Below, piece by piece: positions 17,341 through 25,649 of a stretch of DNA of 64,000 nucleotides. The position numbers were made by a program, and so were the translations under genes. This DNA is from Massilia sp. W12 (GTDB lineage Bacteria > Pseudomonadota > Gammaproteobacteria > Burkholderiales > Burkholderiaceae_D): assembly GCF_037300705.1 (NCBI RefSeq), contig NZ_CP147776.1:2914001-2978000 (forward strand). Direction: 5' to 3'. The notes below the pieces were generated by a model that saw nothing but the letters and a program-made list of their open reading frames with translations, did no database searches and had not been told where the DNA came from. Position 1 is the stretch's first letter. Every line of letters starts with the position of its first letter.

Positions 17341-17709
17341 ATGAAATTGCATCAGACTGCCAGCAGCCATTATCAGACCGTGACCGGCTACGATGAGCTG
17401 GGCGTGCACATCAATGGCCAGCGCTATGCGCACAGCCTGCTGGTATTGCCGGAAATCGCGCCGGTGGCCTGGGCCGGCCCCAGTTTTGAAGCGCTGTGTG
17501 AAGACGATTTCGCCAGAATTGCCGCGCATCAGCCGGATCTGGTGATTTTAGGCACCGGCGCGCGCCAGCGTTTTATTCATCCGCGTTTGAGCGCTGCGCT
17601 GGCGGCGCAGCGCATCGGGGTCGAATGCATGGACAGCAAGGCGGCCTGCCGCACCTATAACATTTTGATGACTGAGGGCCGCAAAGTCGCCCTTGCTCTG
17701 ATTCTCTGA
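17341..17709 (+). CDS. Mth938-like (DUF498) domain protein
   Basis: A 122-residue soluble protein of the Mth938/NDUFAF3-like family: GYDELGVHINGQRYAHSLLV, PDLVILGTGARQRF, and IGVECMDSKAACRTYNILMTEGRKVALALIL at the end (last two thirds typical). The molecular role is poorly defined; mitochondrial homologues help assemble complex I. It begins the plus-strand run leading into the arn genes, 31 bases before the ArnT-like gene, and may be co-transcribed with it. No convincing Shine-Dalgarno precedes the ATG. Confidence 0.88.
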   Translation: MKLHQTASSHYQTVTGYDELGVHINGQRYAHSLLVLPEIAPVAWAGPSFEALCEDDFARIAAHQPDLVILGTGARQRFIHPRLSAALAAQRIGVECMDSKAACRTYNILMTEGRKVALALIL

Positions 17710-17740
17710 TTCTGTTTTTCTGATTTTTGCGGGATAGCCG

Positions 17741-19441
17741 ATGCATTTGCAACAAATCACGCCACACAGTGCGCAAGCGCCGCACACCCCGCGTCACTGG
17801 CTGTGGGCGCTGTTGATCGTGTTTACCGTCGCCTGGTTCGCCATGCTTGATGCGCGCACCCTGGCCCCGACCGACGAGGGGCGCTACGCCGAAATGGCGC
17901 GCGAAATGTTAGTCACCGGCGATTGGGTCACGCCGCGCTTGAATGGCATCAAATATTTTTACAAGCCGCCGCTGCAAACCTGGATGAACGCCGCCACCTT
18001 CGCCGCTTTTGGTCTGGGTGAATGGCAGGCGCGCTTCTGGACCGGTTTGTGCGGCTATGCCGGCATTCTCTTAACCTTTTTAGCCGGGGCGCGGGTGTAT
18101 GGGCAGCGCACCGGTCTGATCGCGGCGGCGATCCTGGCGGCTTGCTTCTGGTGGGCCGGGATGGGCCATATCAACACCCTGGACATGGGTTTATCCGGCC
18201 TGATGACGCTCTCTTTGATGGCGCTCTTGATTGCCCAGCGCGAAGGCGCCAGCGAGCGCGAACGCATGCGTTATATGCTGCTGTGCTGGGCCGGCATGGC
18301 CGGCGCCACCATGTCCAAAGGCTTGATCGGGATTGTTTTGCCCGGCGCCGTGCTGGTGTTGTACACCTTGATCACCCGCGACTGGGCGTTGTGGGGCCGG
18401 CTGTATCTGGGACGCGGCCTGCTGCTGTTTTTCGCCCTGTGCGCGCCCTGGTTTATTCTGGTTTCACTGCGCAACCCGGAATTTCCGCATTATTTCTTCA
18501 TTCACGAACACTTTGAGCGCTTTTTGACCAAGGTGCACCAGCGCTACGGCCCCTGGTATTACTTCATCCCGCTGCTGATCATCGGCCTGCTGCCCTGGCT
18601 GGCGCTGTTGCCGGCGGCCTTGCGCGCAGGCTTCAAGCGCGACCCCGGGCGCTTTCAACCGCGCTTGATGCTGCTGATCTGGGGCGTATTCATTTTCTTC
18701 TTCTTCAGCTATTCCAGCTCCAAGCTGCCGTCTTATATTCTGCCGATTTTCCCGGCCCTGGCGCTGCTCCTGGCGCTGGCGGCGCAAGAAGCCAAACGCA
18801 GCCATTTGCTGGCCATGGCCGGCCTGCCGCTGTTGCTGGCCCTGATCGGCATGCCGTTTATCTCACGCATTCCGGAGCTGAATAAAATTCCAGCCGAAGC
18901 CGCAATCTACGCCGCCTTCGTGCCTTGGACCTGGGCCGCGCTGATCTGCCTGGGCGCCGGCGCCTTGCTGGCCATGCTGTGGCTGCTGAAAGACAGTCCG
19001 CGCATGCGCGAGCGCGCTGTGCTGGTGTTGGCGGTGGCCGGTTTTGCCTGGGGCCAATTGATGGTGCAAGGATCGGAGGCCGGCGGGCGTCACCGCGCAG
19101 GCATGGAAATCATTCCCGCCATGCAAGCCCAGCTGCGCCCGGAAATGAAGCTGTATGCCTTTGGCCTGTACGAACAATGCATCCCGTTTTATTTGCGCCG
19201 CACCATGGTGCAAGTCGAGCACAAAGATGAATTGGCGTTCGGCTTGAGCCAGGAGCCGCATTTATGGATTCCACATCGCGAAGCGTTTTTCAAGATCTGG
19301 CGCGAAGGCCCGCCGGCCATGATGCTGGCGCGCCCGGATGTGGCGCGCGCCTTGAAAGAACAGGGTTTGCCGCTGTGGACGGTGGCGGCGGACACCCGCC
19401 GCGTGGCCTTGATGAACCGCCCGCTGCCGGGCAAGGAATAA
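17741..19441 (+). CDS. arnT: ArnT-like lipid A 4-amino-4-deoxy-L-arabinose transferase (PMT family)
   Basis: A 566-residue inner-membrane glycosyltransferase with about a dozen hydrophobic segments. The family signature lies near the N-terminus, in the first periplasmic loop: APTDEGRYAEMAREML, GDWVTPRLNG, YFYKPPLQTW. ArnT moves L-Ara4N from undecaprenyl phosphate onto lipid A, lowering negative charge and giving resistance to cationic peptides such as polymyxin. Here the gene opens the arn run; the next gene starts 2 bases after its stop. The soluble C-terminal part is shorter than in some homologues. PMT-family members also modify other glycans; context strongly favours ArnT. Confidence 0.88.
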   Translation: MHLQQITPHSAQAPHTPRHWLWALLIVFTVAWFAMLDARTLAPTDEGRYAEMAREMLVTGDWVTPRLNGIKYFYKPPLQTWMNAATFAAFGLGEWQARFWTGLCGYAGILLTFLAGARVYGQRTGLIAAAILAACFWWAGMGHINTLDMGLSGLMTLSLMALLIAQREGASERERMRYMLLCWAGMAGATMSKGLIGIVLPGAVLVLYTLITRDWALWGRLYLGRGLLLFFALCAPWFILVSLRNPEFPHYFFIHEHFERFLTKVHQRYGPWYYFIPLLIIGLLPWLALLPAALRAGFKRDPGRFQPRLMLLIWGVFIFFFFSYSSSKLPSYILPIFPALALLLALAAQEAKRSHLLAMAGLPLLLALIGMPFISRIPELNKIPAEAAIYAAFVPWTWAALICLGAGALLAMLWLLKDSPRMRERAVLVLAVAGFAWGQLMVQGSEAGGRHRAGMEIIPAMQAQLRPEMKLYAFGLYEQCIPFYLRRTMVQVEHKDELAFGLSQEPHLWIPHREAFFKIWREGPPAMMLARPDVARALKEQGLPLWTVAADTRRVALMNRPLPGKE

Positions 19442-19443
19442 GC

Positions 19444-19815
19444 ATGACGCTCTCAACCTTTGGCTTTATTTTCACCGGCATTTTATTAAACGCCATCGCC
19501 CAGCTGCTGCTCAAAGCCGGCACGCGCGCGGTGGGCGCAATTCATTTAAACGCCGACAACTGGCTGCAAACCGGCCTCACCTTGGCCACCCAATTGCCGA
19601 TTATCGGCGGCTTGGCCTGCTATGTGCTGTCGGTGGTGGTGTGGATCATCGGCTTATCGCGCGTCGATGTCACCATCGCCTACCCCATGCTGTCGCTGGG
19701 CTATGTGGTAAACGCGGTGGGCGCGGTCTGGCTGTTGGGCGAACATCTTTCATGGCAGCGCATGCTGGCCATTTTCATTATTTTATGCGGGGTCGCCTTG
19801 TTGGCCCGCAGTTGA
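19444..19815 (+). CDS. Small EamA/SMR-type membrane protein, probable ArnE/ArnF-like flippase subunit
   Basis: A 123-residue protein with four predicted membrane helices (GFIFTGILLNAIAQLLLKAG, LPIIGGLACYVLSVVVWIIG, DVTIAYPMLSLGYVVNAVGA, MLAIFIILCGVALLA). In enterobacteria ArnE and ArnF form a heterodimer that flips undecaprenyl-P-L-Ara4N across the inner membrane. Only one such gene is present here, so it may act as a homodimer. The start at 19444 follows the arnT stop by 2 bases, and arnB begins 11 bases after its own stop. Confidence 0.85.
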   Translation: MTLSTFGFIFTGILLNAIAQLLLKAGTRAVGAIHLNADNWLQTGLTLATQLPIIGGLACYVLSVVVWIIGLSRVDVTIAYPMLSLGYVVNAVGAVWLLGEHLSWQRMLAIFIILCGVALLARS

Positions 19816-19826
19816 GGAGCACCGCT

Positions 19827-20963
19827 ATGACATCTGAAACCCTGCCGGTTTTGCCGTTTTCCCGGCCCCATATCAGCGAAGAAGCGATTGCCGCCGTCGG
19901 CGCGGTATTGCGTTCAGGCTGGATCACCAGTGGCCCTAAAACCCAGGCTTTTGAAGCCGCCTTGTCTGAATGGTGCGGCGGGCGTCCGGTGCGCTGCTTC
20001 AATTCCGGCACCTGCACCATGGAAATCGCCTTGCGCATCGCCGGCATCGGGCCGGGCGATGAAGTGATCACCACCCCGATCAGCTGGGTCGCGACAGCAA
20101 ATGTGATTCTGGAAGTCGGCGCCACCCCGGTGTTTGTCGATATTGATCCGCGCAGCCGTAATCTGGATTTAGACCAGGTCGAAGCCGCCATCACGCCGCG
20201 CACCAAGGCTCTGCTGCCGGTGTATCTGGCCGGCTTGCCGGTGGATATGGGCCGTTTGTACGATATCGCCCGGCGCCACCAGCTGCGCGTGGTGGAAGAC
20301 GCGGCGCAAGCGCTCGGCTCACATTGGGACGGTCAGCATATTGGCGCTATCGGCGATATGGTTTCTTTCAGCTTCCAGGCCAATAAAAATCTCACCACCG
20401 CTGAAGGCGGCTGCCTGGTGTTAAACAATGCCGAAGAAGCCAGGCTGGCGGAAAAATACCGTCTGCAAGGCGTCACGCGCGGCGGCTATGATCAGATTGA
20501 TTGCGATGTGCTGGGCGGCAAATACAATATGACTGATGTGGCGGCGGTGATCGGCCTGGATCAAATCGGCCAGCTCGACGCCATCAACGCCCACCGCGCC
20601 CGTCTGGCGCAACATTATTACGACTGCTTTGGCGCGGATTTCACTGAAAAAACCGGGGCCGTCTTGCCGCTGCCGGCGTTTGGCCAGAGCAATTGGCATT
20701 TATTCCAGCTCGAATTGCCATCCCATATTGAACGCGCCGCCTTCATGCAACGCATGCTGGACGAATTCAAGATTTTCCTGGGCTTTCATTACGCTCCCAT
20801 CCATTTGTTCAGCCTGTACCGGGCGCGCGGCTTTCACGCCGGCATGTTCCCGCACGCTGAGCGCTACGGGCGGCAAAATGTCAGCCTGCCGATGTTCAAC
20901 ACCCTGGACACTGCCGGCGTGGAGCGCACCGTGGCCGCGATCAAGCAGATTTTGTGTGCATGA
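19827..20963 (+). CDS. arnB: UDP-4-amino-4-deoxy-L-arabinose aminotransferase
   Basis: A 378-residue PLP enzyme of the DegT/DnrJ/EryC1 family that transfers an amino group from glutamate to UDP-4-keto-arabinose. The start at 19827 follows GAGGAGC. Motifs: LPFSRPHISEEAIAAVG, ITSGPKTQAFE, VITTPISWVATANVIL, VVEDAAQALGSHWDGQHIG, and FSFQANKNLTTAEGG with the PLP lysine at 187. Length matches ArnB. It is the second soluble-pathway step of the arn operon and is followed immediately by arnC. Confidence 0.95.
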   Translation: MTSETLPVLPFSRPHISEEAIAAVGAVLRSGWITSGPKTQAFEAALSEWCGGRPVRCFNSGTCTMEIALRIAGIGPGDEVITTPISWVATANVILEVGATPVFVDIDPRSRNLDLDQVEAAITPRTKALLPVYLAGLPVDMGRLYDIARRHQLRVVEDAAQALGSHWDGQHIGAIGDMVSFSFQANKNLTTAEGGCLVLNNAEEARLAEKYRLQGVTRGGYDQIDCDVLGGKYNMTDVAAVIGLDQIGQLDAINAHRARLAQHYYDCFGADFTEKTGAVLPLPAFGQSNWHLFQLELPSHIERAAFMQRMLDEFKIFLGFHYAPIHLFSLYRARGFHAGMFPHAERYGRQNVSLPMFNTLDTAGVERTVAAIKQILCA

Positions 20964-20971
20964 AAGGCGGC

Positions 20972-21973
20972 ATGATGTCTGAAAGCATGAACACCGGCTT
21001 AGCTTTATCGGTGGTAATTCCGGTCTATAACGAAGAAGCCGGCCTGGACAAGCTGTTTGCGCGCTTGTATCCGGCGCTGGACGCCTTGCAAATCACGTAT
21101 GAAATTCTGTTTGTCAACGATGGCAGCCGCGACCGTTCGCCGCAAATCCTGGCCGATCAGTTCCGCGCCCGCCCCGATGTCACGCGGGTGGTGCTGTTAA
21201 GCGGTAATTTCGGCCAGCATATGGCGATTTTGTCCGGCTTTGCCGCCGCCCGTGGCGATGTGGTGGTGACGCTGGACGCGGACTTGCAAAACCCGCCGGA
21301 AGAAATCGGCAATCTGCTGGCCAAGATGCGCGAGGGACATGATTATGTCGGTTCAATCCGGCGCAAGCGGCACGATGTGATGTGGCGCACCATGGCGTCG
21401 CGCGCGATGAACCGGCTGCGCGAAAAAATCACCCGCATCAAAATCACCGACCAGGGCAATATGCTGCGCGCGTATGGCCGCAATGTGGTGAACTTGATCA
21501 ATCAGTGCGGCGAAGTCAACACCTTTGTGCCGGCCTTGGCCTACAGTTTTGCGCGCAACCCGGCGGAAATCGTGGTCGAACACGAAGAGCGCGCCGCCGG
21601 CGAATCCAAGTACTCGCTGTACAGCCTGATCCGCCTCAATTTCGACTTGATGACCGGCTTTTCGCTGATGCCGCTGCAAGTCTTTTCCATGCTCGGCATG
21701 CTCTTAGCCGCAGGCTCAGCCGCACTCTTTGTGCTGCTCTTGATCCGCCGCTTTGTGCTGGGCGCGGAAGCGGAAGGCTTATTCACCCTGTTCGCCCTGA
21801 CCTTCTTTTTCATGGGCGTGATTTTGTTTGGCATCGGCCTGGTGGGCGAGTATGTGGGACGCATCTACATGCAAGTGCGGGCGCGCCCGCGCTATGTGGT
21901 GCAAACCATTTTGCAGCAAGACTCGACCGAAGAGGATGTCGTCCCGCAACCCGGACAAAGGAGGCGCGCATGA
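20972..21973 (+). CDS. arnC: Undecaprenyl-phosphate 4-deoxy-4-formamido-L-arabinose transferase
   Basis: A GT2-family enzyme loading formyl-Ara4N onto undecaprenyl phosphate. Cytoplasmic GT-A domain: ALSVVIPVYNEEAGLDKLF, ILFVNDGSRDRS and DADLQNPPEEIGNLL. Two C-terminal helices anchor it (MLGMLLAAGSAALFVLLLI and TLFALTFFFMGVILFGIGLV). The exact start is uncertain: ATG at 20972 or 20975 fits an AAAGG site overlapping the arnB stop, while GTG 20954 lies inside arnB. Its stop overlaps the next ATG by 4 bases. Confidence 0.94.
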   Translation: MMSESMNTGLALSVVIPVYNEEAGLDKLFARLYPALDALQITYEILFVNDGSRDRSPQILADQFRARPDVTRVVLLSGNFGQHMAILSGFAAARGDVVVTLDADLQNPPEEIGNLLAKMREGHDYVGSIRRKRHDVMWRTMASRAMNRLREKITRIKITDQGNMLRAYGRNVVNLINQCGEVNTFVPALAYSFARNPAEIVVEHEERAAGESKYSLYSLIRLNFDLMTGFSLMPLQVFSMLGMLLAAGSAALFVLLLIRRFVLGAEAEGLFTLFALTFFFMGVILFGIGLVGEYVGRIYMQVRARPRYVVQTILQQDSTEEDVVPQPGQRRRA

Positions 21974-22938
21974 CGCCGCAGAACACGCCACGCTACCGCC
22001 GCGCGGTGGTGTTTGCCTATCACAATGTCGGCCTGCGCTGCCTGCAAGTGCTGCTGGCGCAAGGCGTCGAAGTGCTGCTGGTGGTGACACACCAGGACGA
22101 TCCGCGCGAAAACCGCTGGTTTGGCTCCGTCGCCGCGCTGTGCGCTGAGCGCGGCCTGCCCTGCATCATGCCGGACAAACCGGATCAAGCCTTGTATGAA
22201 CAGGTGGCGGCGCTCGCGCCGGACATGATTTTCAGCTTTTATTACCGCCATATGCTGGCCCCGGAATTACTGGCCTTGGCCCCCGGCGGAGCCTGGAATA
22301 TGCATGGCTCGCTGCTGCCCAAATACCGTGGCCGCGTGCCGGTGAATTGGGCCGTGCTGCATGGCGAAACCGAAACCGGCATGAGCTTGCACGCGATGCA
22401 CGCGAAGCCCGACGCCGGCCCCTTGGCAGGACAGGTCAGCGTGCCGATTCTGCCGGATGACACCGCGTTTGAAGTGTTTGGCAAACTGACTGTGGCGGCG
22501 GAACAATTGCTGTGGCGTGAATTGCCCTATCTGTGCGCAGGCAGCCCGCGTTTGTGCGACAACCCGATTGCGCAAGGCAGTTATTTCGGCGGCCGCACCC
22601 CGGAAATGGGACGCATTGATTGGCGTTTGCCGGCGCAAGCGGTGTACAACCTGCACCGCGCGGTGGCGCCGCCCTACCCTGGCGCGTTTTGTCAGCTGGG
22701 GCCGCAGCGCCTGATTCTGCAAAGCGCCCGCCTGCTGCCGCCAAGTCAGGCGCAACACCCCGAGCTGTGTCAATACCTGAGCTGCGGCCTGCATGTGCGC
22801 GCCAACCAGATTTACGGCGTATGCGGCGATGGCGGCGCGCTGCTGATTCACAGCTTGCATGATGCGCAAGGCGCTGCAGTCAGCGCAGCGCAATTGGCGG
22901 CCTGGCTGGTGCATTACCCGCAAGGCCCCGTGGATTAA
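21970..22938 (+). CDS. arnA: UDP-Ara4N formyltransferase (ArnA N-terminal half as a separate protein)
   Basis: A 322-residue protein corresponding to the formyltransferase half of enterobacterial ArnA. It should formylate UDP-L-Ara4N with 10-formyl-tetrahydrofolate. Visible: VVFAYHNVGLRCLQVLL, FSFYYRHMLAPELLALAP, and WNMHGSLLPKYRGRVPVNWA with the folate-enzyme catalytic set (Asn, His in NMHGSLLPKYRG), then DDTAFEVFGKL and GRIDWRLPAQAVYNLHRAV. The ATG overlaps the arnC stop (ATGA). In enterobacteria this domain is fused to the decarboxylase; here the two are separate genes 49 bases apart. Confidence 0.93.
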   Translation: MTPQNTPRYRRAVVFAYHNVGLRCLQVLLAQGVEVLLVVTHQDDPRENRWFGSVAALCAERGLPCIMPDKPDQALYEQVAALAPDMIFSFYYRHMLAPELLALAPGGAWNMHGSLLPKYRGRVPVNWAVLHGETETGMSLHAMHAKPDAGPLAGQVSVPILPDDTAFEVFGKLTVAAEQLLWRELPYLCAGSPRLCDNPIAQGSYFGGRTPEMGRIDWRLPAQAVYNLHRAVAPPYPGAFCQLGPQRLILQSARLLPPSQAQHPELCQYLSCGLHVRANQIYGVCGDGGALLIHSLHDAQGAAVSAAQLAAWLVHYPQGPVD

Positions 22939-22987
22939 ACAGCGTCCCCCTTTCATCACAGAATTTAACCAGAGTAGAAAGCGAACT

Positions 22988-24013
22988 ATGAAAAAAATAC
23001 TGATCCTGGGCATCAATGGTTTCATCGGCCACCACCTGGCCGAACGCATTTTGCAAGACACTGACTGGGTGATCCACAGCATGGATATCAATGCTGACCG
23101 GATTGGGCATTTGCTTGGCAACCCCGAATACAAAAACCGCCTGCACTTTTTTGAAGGCGATATCACCATCCATAAAGAATGGATGGAATATCACGTCAAA
23201 AAATGCGATGTGATTTTGCCGCTGGTGGCCATCGCCACCCCATCCACCTATGTGCAACAGCCTTTGCGCGTGTTTGAACTCGATTTTGAAGCCAATCTGC
23301 CGATCGTGCGCTGGGCCGCGCAATATGGCAAACACCTGGTCTTCCCTTCCACCTCGGAAGTGTACGGCATGTGCCATGACGAGGAATTTGACCCGGACAG
23401 CTCGGAATTGATTTGCGGCCCGATCAACAAACCGCGCTGGATTTACTCCTGCGCCAAGCAATTGATGGATCGCGTGATCTGGGGTTATGGCATGGAAGGC
23501 TTGAAATTCACCCTGTTCCGTCCCTTCAACTGGATCGGCTCCGGGCTGGACACCATCCACAGTGCAAAACAGGGTTCTGCGCGCGTGGTCAGCCAGTTTT
23601 ATGGCCACATCCTGCGCGGCGAACCGATCCAATTGGTCGGCGGCGGCGTGCAAAAACGCGCCTTCACCCACGTCGATGACGGCATCGCCGCGCTGATGAA
23701 AATCATCGCCAATGAAAACGGCGTGGCCAACGGCAAAATCTACAACATCGGCAACCCCGGCAATAACCACTCGATCCGCACGCTGGCGCAAATGATGCTG
23801 GATCTGGCCAAGCAATATCCGGGGCTGGCGCAAAACGCCGCCAAGGTGCAATTACAAGAGACCAGCGCCGACGCCTACTACGGCAAGGGCTATCAAGACG
23901 TGCAAAACCGGGTGCCGAAGATCAGCAACACTTGCGAAGAACTGAATTGGCAGCCGCAAGTCAGCATGGAGCAAGCCTTGAAACGCATTTTTGACACTTA
24001 CCAGGCGCTGTAA
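22988..24013 (+). CDS. arnA: UDP-glucuronic acid oxidative decarboxylase (ArnA C-terminal half as a separate protein)
   Basis: A 341-residue short-chain dehydrogenase matching the C-terminal half of ArnA. It oxidises and decarboxylates UDP-glucuronic acid to UDP-4-keto-arabinose, the first committed step. MKKILILGINGFIGHHLAERI is the NAD-binding start. Further landmarks are LPLVAIATPSTYVQQPLRVFE, FPSTSEVYGMCHDEEFDPD, RWIYSCAKQLMDRVIWGYG (catalytic Y-x3-K) and FTLFRPFNWIGSGLDTI. The start at 22988 is chosen because it gives the Rossmann N-terminus; an upstream in-frame start overlaps the formyltransferase gene. Confidence 0.94.
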   Translation: MKKILILGINGFIGHHLAERILQDTDWVIHSMDINADRIGHLLGNPEYKNRLHFFEGDITIHKEWMEYHVKKCDVILPLVAIATPSTYVQQPLRVFELDFEANLPIVRWAAQYGKHLVFPSTSEVYGMCHDEEFDPDSSELICGPINKPRWIYSCAKQLMDRVIWGYGMEGLKFTLFRPFNWIGSGLDTIHSAKQGSARVVSQFYGHILRGEPIQLVGGGVQKRAFTHVDDGIAALMKIIANENGVANGKIYNIGNPGNNHSIRTLAQMMLDLAKQYPGLAQNAAKVQLQETSADAYYGKGYQDVQNRVPKISNTCEELNWQPQVSMEQALKRIFDTYQAL

Positions 24014-24015
24014 GC

Positions 24016-24975
24016 ATGCCCAAACTGGTATTGAAAATCGATGTGGATACCTGGCGCGGCACGCAGGAAGGCGTGCCGGCCTTGATGCGCATGCTGCAAC
24101 GCCAGCGCGCCGGGGCCAGTTTTTTATTTTCGCTCGGCCCGGACCATACCGGCTGGGCCATGAAACGCGCCTTGCGTCCGGGATTTTTTTCCAAAGTCTC
24201 GCGCACCTCGGTGCTTGAACACTACGGCCTGAAAACCCTGATGTACGGCGTCTTGCTGCCGGGGCCGGACATCGGCGCCGGCAGCCGCGATATTTTGCGC
24301 GAAGTCTATCGCAGCGGCTTTGAATGCGGCATCCATTGCTGGGATCATGTGCGCTGGCAAGACAATGTGCGGCGCAAAGATGAAGCCTGGACGCGCAAAC
24401 AAATGGATTTGGCGCGCGCGCGTTTCGCCGAGATTTTTTTACGCGAAGCGCACACCCACGGCGCCGCCGGCTGGCAAATGAACAGCCATGCGCTGGCGCT
24501 GGAAGACGAGGCCGGCATGCGTTACGCCTCGGACAGCCGGGCCAGATTGCGCGAAGACGGCTGGCTGGCAGACCCGGCAGCCGGGCCGCACCGCTTAATC
24601 GCCGATGGCCGCCGCCTGTCTTGCGTCCAGCTGCCCACCACCCTGCCCACGCTGGATGAATTGCTGGGGGTGGAAATGCCGGACGGGGCTGGCGGCGCCG
24701 TCTTGCTTACGCCGGAAAATATCGCCGCCTGGATCTTGCGCCTGACCGCGCCCGGCGCACAGTACCGCGACCATGTGTACACCCTGCACGCCGAACTGGA
24801 GGGGCAGAAATTATCCGGCGTCTTCTTGCAATTATTGCAAGGATGGCAAGAGCAGGGCTATCATCTGACCAGCATGCGCGAGCTGTATGAACAGGTGGCG
24901 GATCAGGCTTTGCCGGAGCAAGCGCTGCAATGGGGTGAATTGCCGGGCCGTTCCGGTGAAATGCTGCTGGCCTGA
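24016..24975 (+). CDS. arnD: 4-deoxy-4-formamido-L-arabinose-phosphoundecaprenol deformylase
   Basis: A 319-residue NodB-type polysaccharide deacetylase-fold enzyme that removes the formyl group from undecaprenyl-P-Ara4FN before flipping. KIDVDTWRGTQEGVPALMRM carries the catalytic Asp region, FLFSLGPDHTGWAMKRALRP is an ArnD hallmark, and ECGIHCWDHVRWQD supplies metal His residues. The start lies 2 bases after the preceding stop. It closes the arn run; a 117-base gap separates it from the peroxiredoxin gene. Confidence 0.95.
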   Translation: MPKLVLKIDVDTWRGTQEGVPALMRMLQRQRAGASFLFSLGPDHTGWAMKRALRPGFFSKVSRTSVLEHYGLKTLMYGVLLPGPDIGAGSRDILREVYRSGFECGIHCWDHVRWQDNVRRKDEAWTRKQMDLARARFAEIFLREAHTHGAAGWQMNSHALALEDEAGMRYASDSRARLREDGWLADPAAGPHRLIADGRRLSCVQLPTTLPTLDELLGVEMPDGAGGAVLLTPENIAAWILRLTAPGAQYRDHVYTLHAELEGQKLSGVFLQLLQGWQEQGYHLTSMRELYEQVADQALPEQALQWGELPGRSGEMLLA

Positions 24976-25092
24976 AGCAGGGAATCGCGCCATTTACGCG
25001 CAAAATCGCGAAAGCGGCGCCATTCCCGGCTACAATTTGCTTAGCTGATTTTGCCGGCTCGCCAGCCGGCTTCACTATCCAAGGAGAACTGT

Positions 25093-25560
25093 GTGGCTGA
25101 CAGCCCGAGTATGCCCAAGCTGCCCGATTTCAGCGCCGCGATCACAGGCGAACCCGCCACCTTCCGCCCGGCTGACTTGAACGGGGACAAGCTTATTCTG
25201 TATTTCTACCCGAAAGACAATACCCCGGGTTGCACCACGGAAGCCATGCAATTCCGCGACTTGCATGCGCAATTCCAGGCCGCCGGCTGCCGCATCATCG
25301 GCGTCAGCCGCGACAGCCTGCGCTCACACGAGGGTTTCCGCAAAAAACTGGAGCTGCCGTTTCATCTGATTTCAGATCCGGATGAAAGCCTGTGCCTGCA
25401 GTTTGGCGTGATGAAACTGAAAAAAATGTATGGCAAAGAAGTGCGCGGCATAGAACGCTCCACTTTTTTGTTCGGCCCGGATGGCGTCTTACTGCGTGAA
25501 TGGCGCGGCGTGCGCGTGCCTGGCCATGTGGAAGAAGTTTTGCAAGCCGCGCAGGCTTAA
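25093..25560 (+). CDS. bcp: Peroxiredoxin of the Bcp/PrxQ type, GTG start
   Basis: A 155-residue thiol peroxidase that reduces H2O2 and organic peroxides in the cytoplasm. The GTG at 25093 is preceded by AAGGAG with six-base spacing; an ATG six codons later (MPKLPDF) and an upstream frame are less well supported. The active site is YPKDNTPGCTTEAMQFRD with peroxidatic Cys47. Many Bcp proteins have a resolving Cys five residues later; here that position is Met52, so this is a 1-Cys form or uses another thiol. IGVSRDS and ERSTFLFGPDG complete the fold. Confidence 0.94.
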   Translation: MADSPSMPKLPDFSAAITGEPATFRPADLNGDKLILYFYPKDNTPGCTTEAMQFRDLHAQFQAAGCRIIGVSRDSLRSHEGFRKKLELPFHLISDPDESLCLQFGVMKLKKMYGKEVRGIERSTFLFGPDGVLLREWRGVRVPGHVEEVLQAAQA

Positions 25561-25649
25561 CGCGCCTGACAGCCGCACGCACGCTTGCGGCTTGACCGGC
25601 TTTTCAATCAACCGGCGCGTCAGTCGCGCCGCATCGTATCGAGGTTCGC

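Noticed and set aside
17071-17529. 153-codon upstream extension of alaT
   Set aside because: It runs antisense through the divergent Mth938-like gene, lacks family similarity, and a TTG start with a good ribosome site fits the family N-terminus.
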